Notes: generated by a model from the letters alone, not told the origin. 64,000 bases of DNA from Chryseobacterium aurantiacum (GCF_003020585.1 NZ_PXUE01000002.1:682001-746000); one strand, 5' to 3'. Shown: positions 1 to 8,627, numbered from the stretch's first letter. Numbers and translations are program-made.

Positions 1-1095
1 GTATTTGTACTTTTCATCCTCCAGAATACCATCCTTTACCTGGATATTCGGCAACGTATAGCTTAGGATCTCCAGACATTCTTTCAGGGAGTCTATTGCA
101 GGGAAAAGAATTTCCTTGGTCAATTGTACATCTCTGTGATATCCTGACGGAAGATTGTTGGTCAATAGAATTAACTCATTCGGTAAGGATTGGATTCTGT
201 TGCATCGCGCACGAACCAACTCAAAAATATCCGGGTTCTTTTTGTGCGGCATTATGCTGCTTCCTGTTGTAAATTCCTTTGGAAAGCTTATAAAATCAAA
301 GTTTTGATTCAAATATAAACATACATCATAAGCAAATTTACCCAATGTTCCAGCTAAGGTAGCCATAGACATTGCCAGTAGTTTTTCTGATTTACCACGC
401 GTCATCTGAGCATATACCGAATTATAATTCATCGACTGAAAGCCTAGATTATACGTTGTACTTTCGCGATTAATAGGAAAAGACGAACCATATCCTGCAG
501 CGGATCCCAATGGGTTTTTATTGATGATATTTTTTATTGAAAACAACATTTCTACGTCATCCAAAAGAGCTTCTGCATAAGCTCCAAACCATAATCCAAA
601 GGATGAAGGCATTGCAATCTGCAAGTGGGTATATCCCGGAAGCAGTACATTTTTGTGCTGGTCTGCCAATTGAATTAAAATCTGGAAAAACTCGTCAGTA
701 AGCGTTGTTATTTCACGAATTTCATCTAATAAGTACAATTTAATATCCAACAGAACCTGATCATTTCTTGATCTTGCAGTGTGGATTTTCTTTCCTGTAT
801 CTCCTAATTCTGCAATGAGAATCGCTTCTACCTGAGAATGGATATCCTCAGCTTCTTTATCAATTTCAAAACTACCTTCTTCAATTTTATTTAAAATATC
901 GTTTAGTACAGATAGCATCTGTTCTGATTCTTCTTTGGAAATAATTCCGGTTTCTGCAAGCATTTTGCAGTGCGCCATGGAACCTTTGACATCATATTTT
1001 GCCAAACGTTCATCAAAGTCAAGATCCTTTCCTACCGTAAAGTTATTGACTAATATATTGGTGGCCAGGTCATCCTTTTGCCATATCTTTTTCAT
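1..1095 (-). CDS. argH: argininosuccinate lyase, C-terminus beyond window
   Basis: Last step of arginine synthesis: splits argininosuccinate into arginine and fumarate in the cytoplasm. The frame opens with MKKIWQKDD at 1095 and stays open to base 1, giving about 365 residues; the C-terminal part is outside the window. Visible family motifs are HTARSRNDQ near residue 107 and the fumarase/aspartase-superfamily signature GSSIMPHKKNPD near residue 280, whose serine is the catalytic acid/base candidate. It is the distal gene of the arginine cluster, 268 bases downstream of the M20 gene. No -7 box of the TAnnTTTG type is obvious directly upstream, so readthrough from the operon is likely. Product call is certain from the motifs; the exact length cannot be seen. 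Confidence 0.96.
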   Translation of the reverse strand, partial: MKKIWQKDDLATNILVNNFTVGKDLDFDERLAKYDVKGSMAHCKMLAETGIISKEESEQMLSVLNDILNKIEEGSFEIDKEAEDIHSQVEAILIAELGDTGKKIHTARSRNDQVLLDIKLYLLDEIREITTLTDEFFQILIQLADQHKNVLLPGYTHLQIAMPSSFGLWFGAYAEALLDDVEMLFSIKNIINKNPLGSAAGYGSSFPINRESTTYNLGFQSMNYNSVYAQMTRGKSEKLLAMSMATLAGTLGKFAYDVCLYLNQNFDFISFPKEFTTGSSIMPHKKNPDIFELVRARCNRIQSLPNELILLTNNLPSGYHRDVQLTKEILFPAIDSLKECLEILSYTLPNIQVKDGILEDEKYKY

Positions 1096-1363
1096 ATAAT
1101 TATTGATTTTTCTGAGATCATATACAAGCTTATAGCAGCTTCAGAATGATCTGATTTAAAATATTTGATTGATTTTGACATGCCCAGCAAGGCGATCCTT
1201 ATTACTATTAACTATAAAAAAACATGTCCCTAATGTAAAGTTGTTGTTTCTAATATTTCTTTTTTGCATAAATCTTTATTAAAAACGTAAACTTTAGCGC
1301 CTGCTGAGCGTAGTCAAAATATATATTTCAGAGGTTAGCCATTAAAATTTTCTAAGTCCTCTT

Positions 1364-2446
1364 TTATAACACTTTCTCCAAAACCTGAATGTAGATTTCA
1401 ATTCCTTCTTCTATTTCATTAATATAGATGAATTCATCCGCTGTATGAGAGCGCCTACTGTCTCCGGGGCCCATTTTAACTGATGTGCATGGAATAATGG
1501 CCTGATCTGAAGAGGTTGGCGAGCCATAGGTTGTCCTTCCTAATTCAAGACCTGCCTTTACATAGGGATGATCCATTTCTATTTTTGAAGAATTCAGCCT
1601 GAAAGACCTTGCCGTAAGTGCTGACTTCATTTGCGACTGAATAATTTCAAAGGCTTCTTTATTGGAATATGCATCTGTTACCCTTACATCCAATGTGAAA
1701 TTACACGCCTCAGGCACTACGTTATGCTGTACTCCGGCATGAATTCCTGACAGTGTAACTTTAACTTCACCCAGATATTCTGAAACCTTTGGAAATTTAA
1801 AGTTTAAGATACTCTGCAGATCCTGCATACATTTGACAATCGAATTATCATCATTGGGATGAGCAGCATGAGAAGGAGTCCCCTTCATTTCCCCGTCTAT
1901 CACAAGTAACCCTTTTTCTGCAATTGCCAGATTCATCTGCGTGGGCTCTCCTACAATGGCAAATTCTATATTGGGTAGTTGTGGAAACAGGGCCTCAATT
2001 CCGTCAAAACCAGAAATCTCCTCCTCTGCCGTCAAAGCAATCACTAAATTATATTTTAAATCTTCTTTATCATAAAAGTGCAGAAAAACCTGCGCCATAG
2101 AAACCAAAGAGGCTCCGGCATCATTACTTCCCAGCCCGTACAGCTTTCCGTCTTTTTCTATGGGAACAAACGGATCCAGGGTATAAGCCTTATTAGGTTT
2201 TACAGTATCATGGTGCGTATTCAGCAAAACTGAGGGTTTAAAGACATCAAAGTTCTTATTGACCGCCCAAATATTATTCTTGAAACGCTTTGTCGGGATC
2301 TGATGCTTTTTGAAAAAATTTTCAATCTCTACAGATGTATTGAATTCATCTTTACTGAATGAAGGAATTTCAATCAAATTCTTAAGTAATTCAACTGCAT
2401 TATTCAACAATTCTTCTTTATTATAAACAGATTTCAGTTCCTGCAT
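1364..2446 (-). CDS. argE: M20 metallohydrolase, N-acyl-citrulline/ornithine deacylase (ArgE-type)
   Basis: Zinc-dependent amidohydrolase of 360 residues. Dinuclear-site motifs are visible: NTHHDTV (H78, D80), GLGSNDAG (bridging D109), TAEEE (general base E141, metal E142), VGEPT (E167) and a late His in RRSHTADEF (about H334). A dimerisation lid lies between, around residues 175-290. In Bacteroidota arginine operons this enzyme removes the N-acyl group after carbamoylation, from N-acetyl- or N-succinyl-citrulline, rather than from acetylornithine. Because the neighbouring transcarbamylase looks succinyl-specific, N-succinylcitrulline is the inferred substrate. Its start overlaps the end of argB by 26 bases, which argues for translational coupling. 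The family assignment is firm; the acyl group is an inference. Confidence 0.9.
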   Translation of the reverse strand: MQELKSVYNKEELLNNAVELLKNLIEIPSFSKDEFNTSVEIENFFKKHQIPTKRFKNNIWAVNKNFDVFKPSVLLNTHHDTVKPNKAYTLDPFVPIEKDGKLYGLGSNDAGASLVSMAQVFLHFYDKEDLKYNLVIALTAEEEISGFDGIEALFPQLPNIEFAIVGEPTQMNLAIAEKGLLVIDGEMKGTPSHAAHPNDDNSIVKCMQDLQSILNFKFPKVSEYLGEVKVTLSGIHAGVQHNVVPEACNFTLDVRVTDAYSNKEAFEIIQSQMKSALTARSFRLNSSKIEMDHPYVKAGLELGRTTYGSPTSSDQAIIPCTSVKMGPGDSRRSHTADEFIYINEIEEGIEIYIQVLEKVL

Positions 2447-3215
2447 GATGACTTTCTATATGGTTTTTCAATTCGGTTTCTTTAATTAGAAACACTTTAT
2501 TTACATTATTCTTTATTGCTCCCAGAGCATTTTCAAGTTTGGGCAAGATTCCTTTGTGTAGCTTTCCCTCTTTTTTTAAAACTGTAAAATCCTCTTCGGA
2601 AATACTTTTAATAAGGGATTCGGGATCGTCAACATTTTCCAGCACTCCCTGCTTATCAAAGCAATACAACAGCTCTACTTCATATTTGGAGGATAACGCC
2701 TGTGCCATTACTGATGCAATGGTATCTGCATTGGTATTGAAGAGATTTCCTTTTTTATCATGGGTAATAGCAGAAAATACAGGAACAAGGTTGAGCTTAA
2801 TTAATTTTGAAAGCAATTTTTTATTCACGCTTTTCTTATCAATATCTCCTACAAATCCAAAATCTATTTCAGGATGTTCTCTTTTCTTAGCTTTTATTAA
2901 GTTCCCGTCTGCACCGGAAAACCCTATGGCATTGCATTTTTTTTGCTGTAATTTTTCAACCACATTCTTATTGATTCCTCCTGCATATACCATTGTTACA
3001 ATATCCAATGTATCTTTATCTGTAATCCTCCTTCCGTTGATCATCTTTTGCTCCATGCCTAGCCTAGCGGCCAATTCTGTAGCTAATTTTCCTCCGCCAT
3101 GAACAAGGATTTTCTTTTCTTTTATTTGGGAAAACTGATCTAAAAACTGATCCAGTAATCGTTCATCATCAATGAGCGCTCCGCCTATTTTTATGATGTA
3201 CATTTTATTTTTCAT
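2421..3215 (-). CDS. argB: N-acetyl(succinyl)glutamate kinase
   Basis: Amino-acid kinase family, 264 residues. It phosphorylates the gamma-carboxyl of N-acylglutamate, the second step of arginine synthesis. Visible motifs: the N-terminal KIGGAL nucleotide-binding loop, HGGGK in the acyl-glutamate site, NGRRITD, and the late NTNADT/ASVMAQAL region of the ATP site. The start could also be Met5 (MYIIKIGG); both are in frame and the difference is four residues. The gene sits 92 bases downstream of argF' and overlaps the M20 gene by 26 bases. It lacks a long N-terminal helix of the arginine-inhibited hexameric type, so feedback control may rest elsewhere. If the operon works with succinylated intermediates, the substrate is N-succinylglutamate; this cannot be decided from ArgB alone. 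Confidence 0.93.
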   Translation of the reverse strand: MKNKMYIIKIGGALIDDERLLDQFLDQFSQIKEKKILVHGGGKLATELAARLGMEQKMINGRRITDKDTLDIVTMVYAGGINKNVVEKLQQKKCNAIGFSGADGNLIKAKKREHPEIDFGFVGDIDKKSVNKKLLSKLIKLNLVPVFSAITHDKKGNLFNTNADTIASVMAQALSSKYEVELLYCFDKQGVLENVDDPESLIKSISEEDFTVLKKEGKLHKGILPKLENALGAIKNNVNKVFLIKETELKNHIESHHAGTEICL

Positions 3216-3307
3216 AAGATTAAAGGATTTGATTACCTGCGTCTTATTTTACGATTCAAAAACGCTTTTTATACAATGGATTAAATGGTTACCACCTGAT
3301 TCAATTA

Positions 3308-4261
3308 CTATTTTATATTTTCTAATATTTCGCTGAACACTGCCTGTGCTGAGAAAATACGATTCTTGGCTTGCTGATAGATGATTGAATTTTCCCCATC
3401 CATAACCTCATCGCTTAATTCAACATTACGACGAACAGGAAGGCAATGCATCACCTTTGCCTGATTGGTATTTGCCAGTTTTTCATTGGTCAGCATCCAG
3501 TTTTCTTTTACTTCTGGCATTGCTGCATAATCATCAAATGATGACCAGTTTTTCACATAAATAAAGTCTGCATCTTTTAAAGCCTCATCCTGATCGTGAA
3601 TTACTTGTACATCTTTCGTGAAATTTTTATCCAGATCATATCCCTCAGGATTAGTGATCACCAATTCAACATCCATTTCCTGCATCCATTCTGCAAATGA
3701 ATTTCCTACAGCATGAGCAATGGGTTTAATATGCGGTGCCCAGGTTAAAACAACTTTGGGTTTATAATCCTTTTTCCAGTTTTCTGTAATAGTGATACAA
3801 TCTGCGAGACTTTGCAACGGGTGACGGGTTGCTGATTCTAAGGAAATAACAGGAACTTTTGCATGTTTTTCAAACTGACTTAGGATGCTTTCATTTACAT
3901 CATCTTCTTTGCTCTTCATTCCTGCAAAACAACGCACTGCAATGATATCACAGTATTGGTTCAATACCTCAATAGCATCTTTGATATGTTCTACTGTATC
4001 TCCGTTCATCACGGCTCCATCAGCAAATTCAAGATTCCAGGCTTCCTGTGCTGCATTTAGCGTCAATACGTTTAAACCTAAGTTTTGTGCTGCAATCTGG
4101 CTGCTCAAACGGGTTCTTAAACTTGAGTTTAAAAATACCAGACCTATTGTTTTTCCTTTTCCTTTTTCTGTTTCGGAAAGAGGATTTTCTTTTATTTGTA
4201 AAGCTTTTTTTATGATTTCCTGTAAGTTTTCAACATCACTTACAGCGGTAAAATTTTTCAT
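3308..4261 (-). CDS. argF': N-succinylornithine (or N-acetylornithine) carbamoyltransferase
   Basis: 317 residues, aspartate/ornithine carbamoyltransferase superfamily. Carbamoyl-phosphate loop SSLRTR at 46-51, HPLQ at 147-150, and HCLP at 272-275, all as in the AOTCase/SOTCase branch rather than classical OTCase. The specificity residue lies in the sequence NGDTVEH: position 90 is Val. Published structures and mutants showed that Glu92 in Xanthomonas campestris AOTCase versus Pro90 in Bacteroides fragilis SOTCase decides acetyl versus succinyl, and that E92V turns the former into a succinyl enzyme. By that rule this is a SOTCase. It lies downstream of argD, separated by a hairpin-forming repeat, and upstream of argB. 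The family is certain; the succinyl preference is a strong inference. Confidence 0.93.
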   Translation of the reverse strand: MKNFTAVSDVENLQEIIKKALQIKENPLSETEKGKGKTIGLVFLNSSLRTRLSSQIAAQNLGLNVLTLNAAQEAWNLEFADGAVMNGDTVEHIKDAIEVLNQYCDIIAVRCFAGMKSKEDDVNESILSQFEKHAKVPVISLESATRHPLQSLADCITITENWKKDYKPKVVLTWAPHIKPIAHAVGNSFAEWMQEMDVELVITNPEGYDLDKNFTKDVQVIHDQDEALKDADFIYVKNWSSFDDYAAMPEVKENWMLTNEKLANTNQAKVMHCLPVRRNVELSDEVMDGENSIIYQQAKNRIFSAQAVFSEILENIK

Positions 4262-4306
4262 TTTAAATTGATTTTAAAGATTTTGTTTACACATTAAATG
4301 TTGTTT

Positions 4307-4442
4307 TAACCACAAAAATTTTTATTTAAACACTTTAGAACACCTGAGTTTTAAAAGTTCACTATTTTGAAAATATATAAGATGAAAATCAAAGGTTTTC
4401 AAAAACTTAAGTGTTTAAACTCTTTTGTGACTTTTGTGGTTT
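4307..4442. repeat. long imperfect inverted repeat between argD and argF'
   Basis: The two ends read TTTAACCACAAAA and its near-complement TTTTGTGGTTTA, and a second matching block TTTAAACACTT lies further in on both sides (about 4326-4336 and 4407-4418). The arms are about 33 bases with mismatches; the interior is about 65 bases and AT-rich. It fills almost the whole argD-argF' gap, and its right arm reaches into the argD stop codon. It may be a REP/MITE-like intergenic repeat and, in the operon mRNA, a stabilising or attenuating hairpin. Copy number cannot be seen from this window. Confidence 0.6.
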
Positions 4443-5580
4443 AAATTTTCTCCAATACTATTTTCAGAGCATTGATGAAAAGGTCAGTTTCCTCTTTTTG
4501 GATATTAAGTGCAGGAAGAATCCTTAAAACACTTTTATCATTAGAGTTTCCTGTGAAAATATGATGATCGTAAAGCAAGCTGCTCCTTACCTCCGAACAG
4601 TCCCTGTCAAGTTCTATTCCGATCATCAACCCTTTCCTTCGGATTGATTTAATATGTGGTAAATCTTTAATTTCATTTTCAATATATTCGCCCATTTTTT
4701 GAGCATTTTCGATGAGATTTTCATCTTTCATCACATCCAGAACAGCAATTGAAGCTGCACAAGCTAAATGATTTCCTCCAAAAGTAGTTCCTAGCAAACC
4801 ATTGCTTGCCTGAAATTTCGGACTGATTAGTACTCCGCCAACCGGAAAACCATTTCCCATTCCTTTTGCCGTTGTAATGATATCTGCTTCTACTCCGAAT
4901 TCCTGATGAGCAAAAAAATATCCGCTTCTTCCGTATCCTGACTGTACTTCATCTAATATTAAAACAACATCATATTTCTCACACAATTCTTTAATTTTAG
5001 ATAGGAATGCTACAGTGGGAATCATAATTCCTCCAACTCCCTGAATTCCTTCAATGATGATGGATGAAATTTCATTTCCATGTACTGCAAAAGTTTCTTC
5101 AAGTTGTTCAATATTATTCCATTCAGATTTGATAAATCTTTCTGAAAAGTTCACCGGAGCCACAATTTTCGGATTATCTGTTACAGAAACTGCAGCAGAA
5201 GTTCTTCCGTGGAATGAACCTGAGAAATAAAGAACTTTGCTTTTTCCGTTATGAAAGGAAGCCAGCTTTAAGGCATTTTCATTGGCTTCAGCACCCGAGT
5301 TACAAAGGAAAAGGCTGTAGTCCTCATATCCTGAAAGTTTTCCTAATTTCTCAGCCAGTTCAGTCTGTAATTCATTCTGAACAGAGTTGGAATAGAAAGA
5401 AATTTTCTCTAACTGCTCTTTAAGTTTATTCTGATAATGCGGATGATTGTGCCCAATGGAAATCACTGCGTGACCACCATAAAAATCAAGATATTGTTCT
5501 CCCTTATCGTCCCAAAGAAAAGATCCTTGAGCTTTAACCGGATTGATATTAAATAATGGATATACGTTGAATAAATTCAT
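4441..5580 (-). CDS. argD: acylornithine aminotransferase (class III PLP)
   Basis: PLP-dependent fold-type I class III aminotransferase, 379 residues. It converts N-acyl-glutamate semialdehyde to N-acyl-ornithine using glutamate. Visible: the NSGAEANE phosphate-binding turn at 94-101, the LDEVQSGYGR segment with D210 stacking on the PLP ring nitrogen, and K239 in TTAKGMGNG as the Schiff-base lysine. Members of this branch are sometimes annotated as RocD4 or ornithine aminotransferase, but the place between argC and argF' in an arginine operon fixes the biosynthetic role. A 264-base gap separates it from argC upstream and a long inverted repeat follows its stop. Start ATG at 5580 gives the expected N-terminus for the family. 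Confidence 0.93.
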   Translation of the reverse strand: MNLFNVYPLFNINPVKAQGSFLWDDKGEQYLDFYGGHAVISIGHNHPHYQNKLKEQLEKISFYSNSVQNELQTELAEKLGKLSGYEDYSLFLCNSGAEANENALKLASFHNGKSKVLYFSGSFHGRTSAAVSVTDNPKIVAPVNFSERFIKSEWNNIEQLEETFAVHGNEISSIIIEGIQGVGGIMIPTVAFLSKIKELCEKYDVVLILDEVQSGYGRSGYFFAHQEFGVEADIITTAKGMGNGFPVGGVLISPKFQASNGLLGTTFGGNHLACAASIAVLDVMKDENLIENAQKMGEYIENEIKDLPHIKSIRRKGLMIGIELDRDCSEVRSSLLYDHHIFTGNSNDKSVLRILPALNIQKEETDLFINALKIVLEKI

Positions 5581-5601
5581 TTCTTATTTTTTTATATTTT
5601 T

Positions 5602-5638
5602 CTTTTGTCTTGAAACAAAAGAAACAAAAGTTTAAGAC
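5602..5638. repeat. small double-hairpin repeat upstream of argD
   Basis: The stretch contains CTTTTG (5602-5607), CAAAAG (5616-5621) and a second CAAAAG (5625-5630), plus an overlapping GTCTT/AAGAC pair (5607-5611 and 5634-5638). This allows two mutually exclusive short hairpins just upstream of the argD start codon, in the argC-argD gap of 264 bases. I see no open frame in that gap. The word resembles an intergenic motif that is common in related genomes, from memory only; function unknown. Confidence 0.4.
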
Positions 5639-5844
5639 GTGGAAACTTTCGCTAAAAAATATTTTTGTTCTCTAAAAATTCTAAAATTTGTGCGAAATCG
5701 GCATTTGTATCACACTTCGAACAGTAGAATTTTCTTAACATTCACAAAATTATTTTTCTTAACGCTCCATTTTCCTAGGTCGGTTTTGATTAAGCTTTAA
5801 AAATTCACGATTAGCTTATTGACAATTGACTTTTAAGTTTTCTT

Positions 5845-6810
5845 TTAAAATGCAATAGGTTTTAAGTTTAATCCTGAGTTTTCTTCCCAGTCCATTGCAA
5901 TATTCATATTCTGTACTGCCTGTCCTGAAGCTCCTTTTAACAAATTGTCAATCGCCGAGTGAATAACTACAACATTTCCACTCTTTTCAATCTGAATCAC
6001 ACAACGATTGGTATTGACAACCTGCTTTAAATCCATTGCCCTTTCACTTATTGTAACAAAAGGCTCATCTGCATAAAAATCCTGATATAACTGTTCTATT
6101 TCTTTTAGTTCCAAATCTATTTTCACGGTAGAGCTTGTAAAAATCCCTCTTGCAAAATCTCCTCTCCATGGAACAAAATTCAGGTTTACTTCTTTATTAT
6201 TAAATGAAATTAACTGCTGCAAGATCTCATCCACATGCTGATGTGTTAAAGTTTTATAAGCCGAGATATTATCATTTCTCCAGGTAAAATGAGTGGTTGG
6301 CTGCAGAGATTGTCCGGCTCCTGTAGAACCTGTGATCCCTGTGGTGAAAACCTCACCCAACAACCCTTTTTCTGCTAATGGAAGCAATGCTAACTGAATA
6401 GCTGTTGCGAAACATCCCGGGTTTGCAATACTCTTTGAACCTTTCAGTTGTTTTTTATTAATTTCCGGCAGTCCGTAGATAAAATCTCTATTTTCAAAAT
6501 TTCCATCCAAACGGAAATCATTTCCTAAATCAATTACCAACGTTTCATCTTTAACAGGATTTTGGGTTAACCAATTCTGACTTTCCTTATGAGGAAGGCA
6601 TAGAAATAGAATATCTACCTCTTCAGGTTTATCCGTTAATACTTTTTCACAAACCGTCGTTAAATCCGGGTACAAGTCCGATATTTTTGTTCCCGAATTT
6701 GAACGACTATATAAAAAACTCAATGTCACATGGGGATGAAAAGCCAGTAAGCGTATCAACTCACTTCCTGTATAGCCATTGGCTCCTACAATTCCTACTG
6801 TTTTCTTCAT
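5845..6810 (-). CDS. argC: N-acyl-gamma-glutamyl-phosphate reductase
   Basis: NADPH-dependent reductase of 321 residues that turns N-acylglutamyl phosphate into the semialdehyde. N-terminal Rossmann motif GANGYTGSEL at 9-18; the active-site cysteine is C133 in ANPGCFAT; the conserved GITGSTGAG glycine-rich loop follows, with a His in THFTWR near residue 180. Length fits the short form (type 1) of the family. It lies 52 bases downstream of argG and 264 bases upstream of argD on the same strand. ArgC tolerates acetyl and succinyl groups in principle, so it does not report on the acyl branch. Product call is secure. Confidence 0.95.
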   Translation of the reverse strand: MKKTVGIVGANGYTGSELIRLLAFHPHVTLSFLYSRSNSGTKISDLYPDLTTVCEKVLTDKPEEVDILFLCLPHKESQNWLTQNPVKDETLVIDLGNDFRLDGNFENRDFIYGLPEINKKQLKGSKSIANPGCFATAIQLALLPLAEKGLLGEVFTTGITGSTGAGQSLQPTTHFTWRNDNISAYKTLTHQHVDEILQQLISFNNKEVNLNFVPWRGDFARGIFTSSTVKIDLELKEIEQLYQDFYADEPFVTISERAMDLKQVVNTNRCVIQIEKSGNVVVIHSAIDNLLKGASGQAVQNMNIAMDWEENSGLNLKPIAF

Positions 6811-6862
6811 ATTTTAATCAATAGGATCATATCCTACTTTTTATTAGATTGTCCTTTCGGAA

Positions 6863-8059
6863 CTAGTTGATATTTGGGTTAATCTGATGATATATATTCA
6901 AAGAATTGCTTACAATTTTTGTATATCCTTTCACATCATCTCCTGTCCATGCTCTGTTCGCCTCACCATAACTTCCGAATTTATCAGACATCAGGTCGTG
7001 ATCAGATTCAATTCCGTTTAAGATAAATCGGTATGGGTGAAGAGTTATGAATACTTTTCCACTTACCGTTTTCTGGGAATCTCCTAAGAAAGACTCAATA
7101 TTTCTCATCACAGGATCCAGGAAAAGTGCTTCGTGAAGCCAGTTTCCGTACCAGTCTGATAATTGAGACTTCATCATTTGCTGATATTTTGAAAGCGTAT
7201 GCTTTTCCAGTAAATGGTGCGCTTTAATAATCACTGAGGCTGCTGCCGCTTCAAATCCTACTCTTCCTTTAATTCCTACGATGGTATCTCCTACATGAAT
7301 ATCACGACCAATACCATAAGCAGAAGCCAATTCCTCTATTTTTTGAATCGCATATACGGAATGCTCAAAGCTTTCTCCGTTTACAGCAACCACTTCTCCA
7401 TTTTTAAATTCAATCTCCAATTCTGAAGGTTGAGTTTCTTTAATTTGTGATGGAAACGCTTCTTCCGGCAGATAATTTCTTGAAGTCAAGGTTTCTTTTC
7501 CTCCCACAGAAGTTCCCCAAAGTCCTTTATTTACTGAATATTGCGCTTTATGGAATTCCATTTCGTACCCATGATCTTTCAGAAACTCAATTTCATCTTC
7601 ACGAGACAAAGCCATATCACGAATTGGCGTAATGATCTCAATATTAGGACACATCACCTGGAAAATCAAGTCAAAACGAACCTGGTCATTTCCTGCGCCT
7701 GTACTTCCGTGCGCAATGGCATCAGCCTTTACTTCAATGGCATATTTTGCAATTTCCTGTGCCTGAATGGTACGTTCAGCACTTACTGAAAGAGGATATG
7801 TATTATTCTTCAACACATTCCCGAAAATTAAATACTTTACACAAGAATTGTAATAGTCTTCCTGAGCGTCTACACACCTATACTCTTTTACCCCAAGATT
7901 TAAAGCTTTTCTCTCCAACTCTTTTTCCTCTTCCTTAGAAAAACCTCCGGTATTTACAGTAACGGCATACACATCATACCCTAGTGTTTCACTAAGATAT
8001 TTAGCACAATAGGAAGTATCCAAACCTCCACTAAACGCTAAGATGACTTTTTTCTTCAT
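6863..8059 (-). CDS. argG: argininosuccinate synthase
   Basis: 398 residues. Joins citrulline and aspartate with ATP to make argininosuccinate. The PP-loop motif SGGLDTS is at residues 10-16 and a conserved HGSTGAGNDQVRF segment lies near 115-127. The longest open frame begins at 8095, but the start at 8059 (MKKKVILAFSGG) is preferred: it puts the PP-loop at the family's usual distance from the N-terminus, while the 12 extra residues have no counterpart. With this start the gene overlaps the end of the upstream GNAT gene by 29 bases, suggesting coupled translation. In this pathway order, citrulline arises by deacylation of acyl-citrulline, so ArgG acts after the M20 enzyme although it is encoded before it. 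Confidence 0.95.
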   Translation of the reverse strand: MKKKVILAFSGGLDTSYCAKYLSETLGYDVYAVTVNTGGFSKEEEKELERKALNLGVKEYRCVDAQEDYYNSCVKYLIFGNVLKNNTYPLSVSAERTIQAQEIAKYAIEVKADAIAHGSTGAGNDQVRFDLIFQVMCPNIEIITPIRDMALSREDEIEFLKDHGYEMEFHKAQYSVNKGLWGTSVGGKETLTSRNYLPEEAFPSQIKETQPSELEIEFKNGEVVAVNGESFEHSVYAIQKIEELASAYGIGRDIHVGDTIVGIKGRVGFEAAAASVIIKAHHLLEKHTLSKYQQMMKSQLSDWYGNWLHEALFLDPVMRNIESFLGDSQKTVSGKVFITLHPYRFILNGIESDHDLMSDKFGSYGEANRAWTGDDVKGYTKIVSNSLNIYHQINPNIN

Positions 8060-8627
8060 AATATTTATTTTCAGGCTGATTGTTGACAGCCTCATTTTCT
8101 TTTATATTGTCCGGAACAAATAACATAGCTGTACAAAGACAGTTTTTACGTTCCTTATTCATTAATATTTCATAGTTCACACAGTTCTTGCATCCATTCC
8201 AGAACTCCTCATCCTGAGTCAGTTCTGAATAAATAACCGGCTTATATCCCAAATCACTATTGATTTTCATTACAGCAAGTCCTGTTGTTAATCCGAATAC
8301 TTTTGCTTCCGGATATTTTTCTCTAGATAATTGGAAAACCCTATGCTTAATTTGAGTAGCAACACCTCCGTTCCTGAATTTAGGTGAAACAATCAACCCC
8401 GAATTGGCAACAAACTTCCCGTGTGACCACGTCTCTATATAGCAGAAACCTACCCACTCCCCGTTTTCAGTGGCTACCACAGCATTGCCCTCTGAAATCT
8501 TTTTACTCAAATATTCGATAGAACGTTTTGCGATTCCCGTTCCTCTACGCTGTGCAGAATCATACATTTCCTGCTGTATTTCACTCACATACATTAGATG
8601 TTCGCATGAGGAAACTTCTATTTCCAT
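8031..8627 (-). CDS. GNAT acyltransferase heading the arginine operon (putative N-acylglutamate synthase)
   Basis: 198 residues with a GNAT acyl-CoA-binding core: the central beta-strand and pyrophosphate loop read SPKFRNGGVAT (RNGGVA at 85-90). It is the first gene of the operon and no other ArgA or ArgJ is present here, so it most likely makes the first intermediate, N-succinyl- or N-acetyl-glutamate. After the GNAT core comes a cysteine-rich tail, C146-x2-C149 and C163-x-C165, that could bind a metal or sense redox state; a GNAT domain does not need it. The last 25 residues are polar. A Bacteroidota promoter lies about 20 bases upstream. GNAT family membership is clear; the exact reaction is inferred from context and would suit succinyl-CoA if ArgF' is a succinyl enzyme. 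Confidence 0.82.
   Translation of the reverse strand: MEIEVSSCEHLMYVSEIQQEMYDSAQRRGTGIAKRSIEYLSKKISEGNAVVATENGEWVGFCYIETWSHGKFVANSGLIVSPKFRNGGVATQIKHRVFQLSREKYPEAKVFGLTTGLAVMKINSDLGYKPVIYSELTQDEEFWNGCKNCVNYEILMNKERKNCLCTAMLFVPDNIKENEAVNNQPENKYYEEKSHLSV

Noticed and set aside
1096..1363. Possible gene or RNA in the gap between argH and the M20 gene
   Set aside because: 268 bases with no open frame or clear stem. The word CCTGCTGAGC near 1300 also occurs near 25519, but ten bases shared twice is not enough to call a repeat.
2539..3102. 187-residue open frame on the plus strand, antisense to argB
   Set aside because: Serine- and phenylalanine-rich translation, no motif, no start signal, lies fully inside argB whose motifs are clear; an antisense shadow.
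8060..8095. Longer N-terminus for ArgG
   Set aside because: Adds 12 residues with no family counterpart and would deepen the overlap with the GNAT gene; Met at 8059 gives the standard N-terminus.
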